From Anaerolineae bacterium (GTDB lineage Bacteria; Chloroflexota; Anaerolineae; Aggregatilineales; UBA2796), in contig JAHBVK010000009.1 in assembly GCA_019637555.1 (NCBI GenBank), forward strand, positions 1 through 64,000: a DNA stretch of 64,000 bases. Reading direction: 5' to 3'. This document shows, piece by piece, positions 60,651-64,000 of the stretch. Below the pieces are notes generated by a model. It did no database searches, had not been told where the DNA came from, and was given only the letters and a program-made list of their open reading frames with translations. A program made the position numbers and the translations under genes. Position 1 is the stretch's first letter; each line of letters opens with the position of its first letter.

Positions 60651-61682
60651 TCAAACATTATCGAAGCTAAGCATGGCTTTAATTGTTTTCGATTCTGGCG
60701 CTAACCAAGTTGGAAACGCATCTACCATTTGTTCAGGAGAAACTCGATCTGTAATCCACGAGGCGACGTTGATCTTGTTTGCCTCCAGAGCAGCGATGAC
60801 TCGGTCAAAATCGCTGGCAGTTGCGTTTCGACTGGCAAATAATGACAGTTCCCGCCTGTGGAAATCGGGGTCGTGAAAAGTCACGTCTCCTTGAAATAAA
60901 CCAACGAAAACTAAGCGTCCCCCGTGCGCGACAAATTGAAAGGATTTCATCATTGATTGGGCGTTGCCCGTAGCGTCAAATACCACTGTTGGTAACCCAT
61001 CGGGGACGACCGACTTGAGTTGTTCGATCACATCTTGTTTTGCGTCAATGCAGTAATTGATCGCCGGGTCTTTCCATGCGAAGGCACAGCGTGCGTCGCT
61101 GACATCGGCAACAATCACCCTTGCCCCGGCGAGAGCCGCGAATTGGGCAACGCCTAAACCGATAGGTCCAACACCTACCACCAATACTACTTCATCCCGT
61201 TTGACCTGTGCGCGCTCAACAGCGTGGCAGCCAATGCTGAGCATTTCCACTAGCGCTAGCGATTCAGCGGTGAGTACCGTACTCTTATGCACCTTGTCGA
61301 TTGGCACATTAATTACTTCGCGCATTCCACCATCGCGGTGAACGCCGAATACCTGCATATTCATACAGCAATTCGTAAACCCACGACGACAGGCGTCACA
61401 GGTACCGCAATTCAGATATGGGCGGAGACAGCACAGATCGCCAACATGCAGATTATGTGACTGTTGCGTACTGCCGATGTCGATTACTTCAAGGGCGAGT
61501 TCGTGTCCTAAGATGCGCGGATAACTAAAAAAGGGTTGTGTGCCTGTAAAAGCATGTAGATCAGTGCCACAGATTCCAACCTTGCGAACGCGAACCTGCA
61601 CCTCATCTTGTCCAAGCCGAGGTGGTAAGGGAGTGTCGTTCAAAACAAAATGACCGGGTTCGCGTAAGCTGATCGATTTCAC
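60651..61682 (-). CDS. Zinc-dependent dehydrogenase (MDR family)
   Basis: A 343-residue medium-chain dehydrogenase. Catalytic zinc ligands are Cys38 (GICGTDLH) and His60-Glu61 (GHE). The structural zinc site is Cys92, Cys95, Cys98 and Cys106. The NAD-binding motif is GVGPIGLGVAQFA. The segment around the structural zinc, together with the FGVHRDGGM stretch, resembles sugar-acid dehydrogenases such as L-galactonate-5-dehydrogenase, as well as threonine/sorbitol dehydrogenases. It is convergent with the importer (11 bases apart) and has a GntR-type operator at its promoter, so an oxidation step of sugar-acid catabolism is likely. Confidence 0.87.
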   Translation of the reverse strand: MKSISLREPGHFVLNDTPLPPRLGQDEVQVRVRKVGICGTDLHAFTGTQPFFSYPRILGHELALEVIDIGSTQQSHNLHVGDLCCLRPYLNCGTCDACRRGFTNCCMNMQVFGVHRDGGMREVINVPIDKVHKSTVLTAESLALVEMLSIGCHAVERAQVKRDEVVLVVGVGPIGLGVAQFAALAGARVIVADVSDARCAFAWKDPAINYCIDAKQDVIEQLKSVVPDGLPTVVFDATGNAQSMMKSFQFVAHGGRLVFVGLFQGDVTFHDPDFHRRELSLFASRNATASDFDRVIAALEANKINVASWITDRVSPEQMVDAFPTWLAPESKTIKAMLSFDNV

Positions 61683-61716
61683 GGCTACAACCTCATAGTT
61701 CTCATGCTAATCCAAG

Positions 61717-61739
61717 TTATCATGCATGATGCATGATAA
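61717..61739. promoter_or_regulatory. GntR-type operator overlapping the dehydrogenase promoter
   Basis: A 23-base palindrome (symmetric except at its centre) that contains ATCATGCATGAT at 61719-61730. On the minus strand it overlaps the TATCAT -10 box (61733-61738). The -35 is TTGGAA (61756-61761) with a 17-base spacer. Confidence 0.72.
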
Positions 61740-61761
61740 ATCACTTTCGTAGATTTTCCAA
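61733..61761 (-). promoter_or_regulatory. Promoter of the zinc dehydrogenase gene
   Basis: On the minus strand TTGGAA (61756-61761) and TATCAT (61733-61738) are separated by 17 bases, about 50 bases upstream of the ATG at 61682. The -10 box lies within the GntR palindrome. Confidence 0.55.
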
Positions 61762-61824
61762 GATGTTTTCTTGTCACATCACGATTTGAGATTCTCAGTA
61801 TCTCACAGACCTTATCAGGGATAC

Positions 61825-61853
61825 TTGTAATATCAAAAAGTCCACGATACACT
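61825..61853 (+). promoter_or_regulatory. Promoter of the SDR enzyme gene
   Basis: TTGTAA (61825-61830) and TACACT (61848-61853) with a 17-base spacer. The operator at 61858 follows 4 bases after the -10 box, the same layout as at the importer promoter at 56580. Confidence 0.5.
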
Positions 61854-61857
61854 GTAT

Positions 61858-61875
61858 ATCGTGCATGATGCATTA
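61858..61875. promoter_or_regulatory. GntR-type operator upstream of SDR enzyme
   Basis: ATCGTGCATGATGCATTA contains ATCGTGCATGAT, one base different from the ATCATGCATGAT core, followed by an overlapping ATGATGCAT half-site. It lies just after a promoter-like -10 box. Confidence 0.65.
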
Positions 61876-61940
61876 GCGTGGCGACCTGTTCGCTGCTACA
61901 AATGTTTATTTAATTAAGCTAAAAGCCACAACCGCGAGTA

Positions 61941-62936
61941 ATGACTTTGGCTACAAATCGCATATTGGTTACAGGTGCAACAGGTAAAGTCGGTCATCGG
62001 TTTATCCAGCACCTGTTCAACAACCCCCGTTTTGATTCCTTTGTGGTACGTGCTCTCTGTCACAACCGCCTACTTGAGCCGCGTGATCGGCTTGAAGTGG
62101 TGCGTGGCTCTATTCAGGACAACGAAACCGTATTGTCGGCGATGGAGGGTGTGACGCATGTATTGCATCTGGCAACCTGTAAAGAAACCCCCGATCAGAT
62201 CATGGATGTAGCCATCAAGGGTCTGTTCTGGTTACTGGAAGCGTGCCGTCAAAATCCTACTTTTCAGCAATTCATCCTTATTGGTGGTGATGCAGGTGTG
62301 GGGCACTGCGTTTATCCCCATCCGATCCCCGTAACTGAAACGCAAAAGCATACTGCCTATCCCGGCTGTTACGCTCTCTCCAAAGTATTGGAAGAGGTCA
62401 TGCTGGAGCAATATTACATTCAGTATGGGCTGAATGGCTGCTGTCTCCGTGCGCCGTGGATTATGGAGAAGGATGATTTCAGGTATCAGGTTTCGTTCGG
62501 AGAAGATGTGTTTGGCGGCATCCGTTGGCGCGATTATGTTGGCGCGGAAAAAGCAGACGAATACGTCAAAACGCAGACCATCCCGATCATGCAAGATGCT
62601 AACGGTGCTGCCATCAAGCGCAACTTCGTACATGTTGATGATCTGGTCACTAGCATCTTTTGCGCTATCGACAATCCGAAAGCAAAGCAGCAGACTTTCA
62701 ACATCTGCATGGATGAACCAGTCGATTATGGCGCGATGGCGGAATACCTCACTGAAAAGTATGGACTGCCAACCATCGGTGTGCGCACAGAATACTTCTC
62801 AAACTGGTTAGACAACAGCAAAGCCCGCTTTCTGCTAGGCTGGCAGCCTCAATACGATCTCAAAAAGATGATTGATAGCGCATGGAGTTACCAGCGCGAT
62901 GCTGATGACCCGCGCATTATTTGGTACCGAGGCTGA
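61941..62936 (+). CDS. NAD-dependent epimerase/dehydratase family (extended SDR)
   Basis: A 331-residue extended short-chain dehydrogenase. The Rossmann motif GATGKVG is at 12-18. The catalytic Tyr-Lys pair is Tyr144 and Lys148 in CYALSK. A RNFVHVDDLV segment and an NICMDEPVDYG segment are typical of nucleotide-sugar epimerase-like enzymes, but the small size and locus also suit a uronate or aldose dehydrogenase. It has a GntR-type operator upstream and lies divergent from the zinc dehydrogenase. The exact reaction is not fixed by the sequence. Confidence 0.85.
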   Translation: MTLATNRILVTGATGKVGHRFIQHLFNNPRFDSFVVRALCHNRLLEPRDRLEVVRGSIQDNETVLSAMEGVTHVLHLATCKETPDQIMDVAIKGLFWLLEACRQNPTFQQFILIGGDAGVGHCVYPHPIPVTETQKHTAYPGCYALSKVLEEVMLEQYYIQYGLNGCCLRAPWIMEKDDFRYQVSFGEDVFGGIRWRDYVGAEKADEYVKTQTIPIMQDANGAAIKRNFVHVDDLVTSIFCAIDNPKAKQQTFNICMDEPVDYGAMAEYLTEKYGLPTIGVRTEYFSNWLDNSKARFLLGWQPQYDLKKMIDSAWSYQRDADDPRIIWYRG

Positions 62937-63220
62937 CAGGGTTGCTATCCCCGGCTGCGCGACATCGGCTGCACTCCTCGTAAGAGTGCTCGCCGGGTAG
63001 GCGAAGTCTTTTGCAATGGGTACGGAGAAAGGAGCTGTCACCAATCGGCTAGAGGGAGAAATTTGCTCACATGTTGCTGAGTTCATGGCAACGCTGGTTT
63101 ATAGAACAGTAATGCTTTTAGGAGGTTGCCTACCCATCTTTGGCTGAGATTTGGGGCATCTCGCAAAGAGTTACAGAGTATTTAGAAGGCACAAATGCCG
63201 GAATCGTGGGAGATAAGAAG
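62937..63220. other. Intergenic gap with weak hairpin
   Basis: About 284 bases between the SDR gene and the sugar-binding protein gene. A small stem, GCACTC (62971-62976) with GAGTGC (62984-62989), is visible without a T-run. I see no copy of the GntR palindrome and no confident promoter. Confidence 0.4.
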
Positions 63221-64000
63221 ATGTTAATCAAGAAATCACTTGGTCGCCGTAGTTTCCTCAAGCTTGCTGCCATTGCGGGTGTCGGCTTCGGCACACCACT
63301 ATATGAGTTTTTGCAGTGGCGCACGACTTCTGCCAAGGCACAATCGAATCCTCTCGTTGCTGCTTATTCCAACAACGGGCTTGATGCCTCATGGTGCGCA
63401 CAGGGTAAGGACACAGTTGAGTATTACGCGAAACTGATGAACATTACCATTGAGTGGCAAGACCCCGCCCATGACGCTGCCAAGCAGCGTGCGATCTTTG
63501 ACACGTGGTCAACCAAAAAGTACGACTTCGTTGGCGTTCAACCCGTCAGTATCGGCACGCTGGGTGAACCCGCTTCCCTCATGATCGAAGCTGGCACGCC
63601 ACTGGTCATCATTGACACACTCCTCGCTCCCTTTAAGGAACAGCAGGAGATGGGTGTGGTTACGTTCATGTCTTGCGACAACATCATTCTAGGTGAAGCG
63701 GTTGCCTCGGTTCTGCTTTCCAAGCTTGGCGGCAAGGGTAAGGTTGCCCGTCTCGGCGGACAGGCAGGACATAGTGGTGCTCAGGGACGCGGACAGGGCT
63801 TCCATAACATCTTTGATCCTCTGGTAAGCAGCGGTGACATTGAGATCGTTCATGAAGAACCTGCCGACTGGAACACTCAGAAAGCGGCTGACCTCACGCA
63901 AACGTTGATCAACAAATATCCTGATCTCGGTGCCATCTTCTACGACAATGACGACATGGCATTGGCAGGTCTAAAGGTGATCACCGATGCTGGTAAGTCG
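63221..64000 (+). CDS. Sugar-binding protein, RbsB/CUT2 type, 3' truncated
   Basis: The frame is open to the right edge, giving the first 260 residues. A Tat motif GRRSFLKLA follows the start, so the protein is exported folded. The mature part has the type-I periplasmic-binding fold of CUT2 sugar-binding proteins: ASLMIEAGTPLVIIDT, the KLGGKGKVARLGGQAG stretch and FYDNDDMALAGLKVI. CUT2 systems import monosaccharides such as ribose, xylose or rhizopine-like compounds. GGGAGA lies 8 bases before the ATG. The ATPase and permease genes presumably lie beyond the window. Confidence 0.9.
   Translation, partial: MLIKKSLGRRSFLKLAAIAGVGFGTPLYEFLQWRTTSAKAQSNPLVAAYSNNGLDASWCAQGKDTVEYYAKLMNITIEWQDPAHDAAKQRAIFDTWSTKKYDFVGVQPVSIGTLGEPASLMIEAGTPLVIIDTLLAPFKEQQEMGVVTFMSCDNIILGEAVASVLLSKLGGKGKVARLGGQAGHSGAQGRGQGFHNIFDPLVSSGDIEIVHEEPADWNTQKAADLTQTLINKYPDLGAIFYDNDDMALAGLKVITDAGKS

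Noticed and set aside
1..64000. Phage, transposase, toxin-antitoxin or restriction-modification genes
   Set aside because: I looked for typical motifs (DDE transposase, integrase, methyltransferase, small paired toxin genes) and found none; the region appears to be core and metabolic chromosome.

Overview
The window looks like a chromosomal segment of a Chloroflexota bacterium (Anaerolineae-like), an aerobic or facultative heterotroph that lives on plant cell-wall sugars. This is inferred from gene content, not from a marker gene. The clues are an F420-type luciferase-like oxidoreductase, a fused SdhC/SdhD membrane anchor, many GAF, HisKA and receiver proteins, a Pro/Thr-rich SH3-like surface protein, and ABC solute-binding proteins with plain or Tat signal peptides ending in an AxAQ-like site instead of a lipobox.

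Region 1 (1-5000) holds the 3' end of a clan GH-A glycosidase, an amino-acid-type solute-binding protein, an EamA permease, and two DinB-like proteins on either side of a Rieske oxygenase. Region 2 (5005-9122) is a vitamin B12 module. A cobalamin riboswitch is followed by a 13-codon leader ORF with a perfect Shine-Dalgarno and by an intrinsic terminator that starts one base after the leader stop. Next come a secreted alpha/alpha-barrel repeat protein resembling intrinsic factor or transcobalamin, an EcfT protein and a fused double ECF ATPase. No S component is visible. Region 3 (9044-16461, all minus) has an LLM oxidoreductase, a three-gene phosphorelay, peptide deformylase, an ABC exporter and a DUF89 protein. 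The phosphorelay includes an unusual REC-HTH-DHp protein.

Region 4 (16559-16870) is a dense cluster of DnaA boxes next to a trio-like, AT-rich tract: a strong candidate replication origin. Genes diverge from it on both sides. Region 5 (16972-25137, plus) has a GAF histidine kinase, a Tat-exported amine oxidase, the succinate dehydrogenase operon with a small glycine-zipper gene inside it, an SH3-like surface protein and tRNA-Arg(CCT).

Region 6 (25225-64000) is a large carbohydrate-utilisation region. A LacI-controlled minus-strand locus (GH29 fucosidase, GH31 alpha-xylosidase, CUT1 importer) fits xyloglucan oligosaccharides. It is followed by a multi-receiver histidine kinase and a convergent response regulator; a second CUT1 importer with an enolase-superfamily enzyme and a GH3; a LacI regulator with a complete Opp-type importer and another GH3; and a GntR/UxaB uronate locus with a third CUT1 importer, a zinc dehydrogenase and an SDR enzyme. 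A sugar-binding protein is cut by the window end. None of the CUT1 importers has its own ATPase. All four complete sugar- or oligosaccharide-binding protein genes are followed by a strong stem-loop. A 12-bp palindrome core, found exactly or nearly so upstream of four transcription units, probably marks the GntR regulon.
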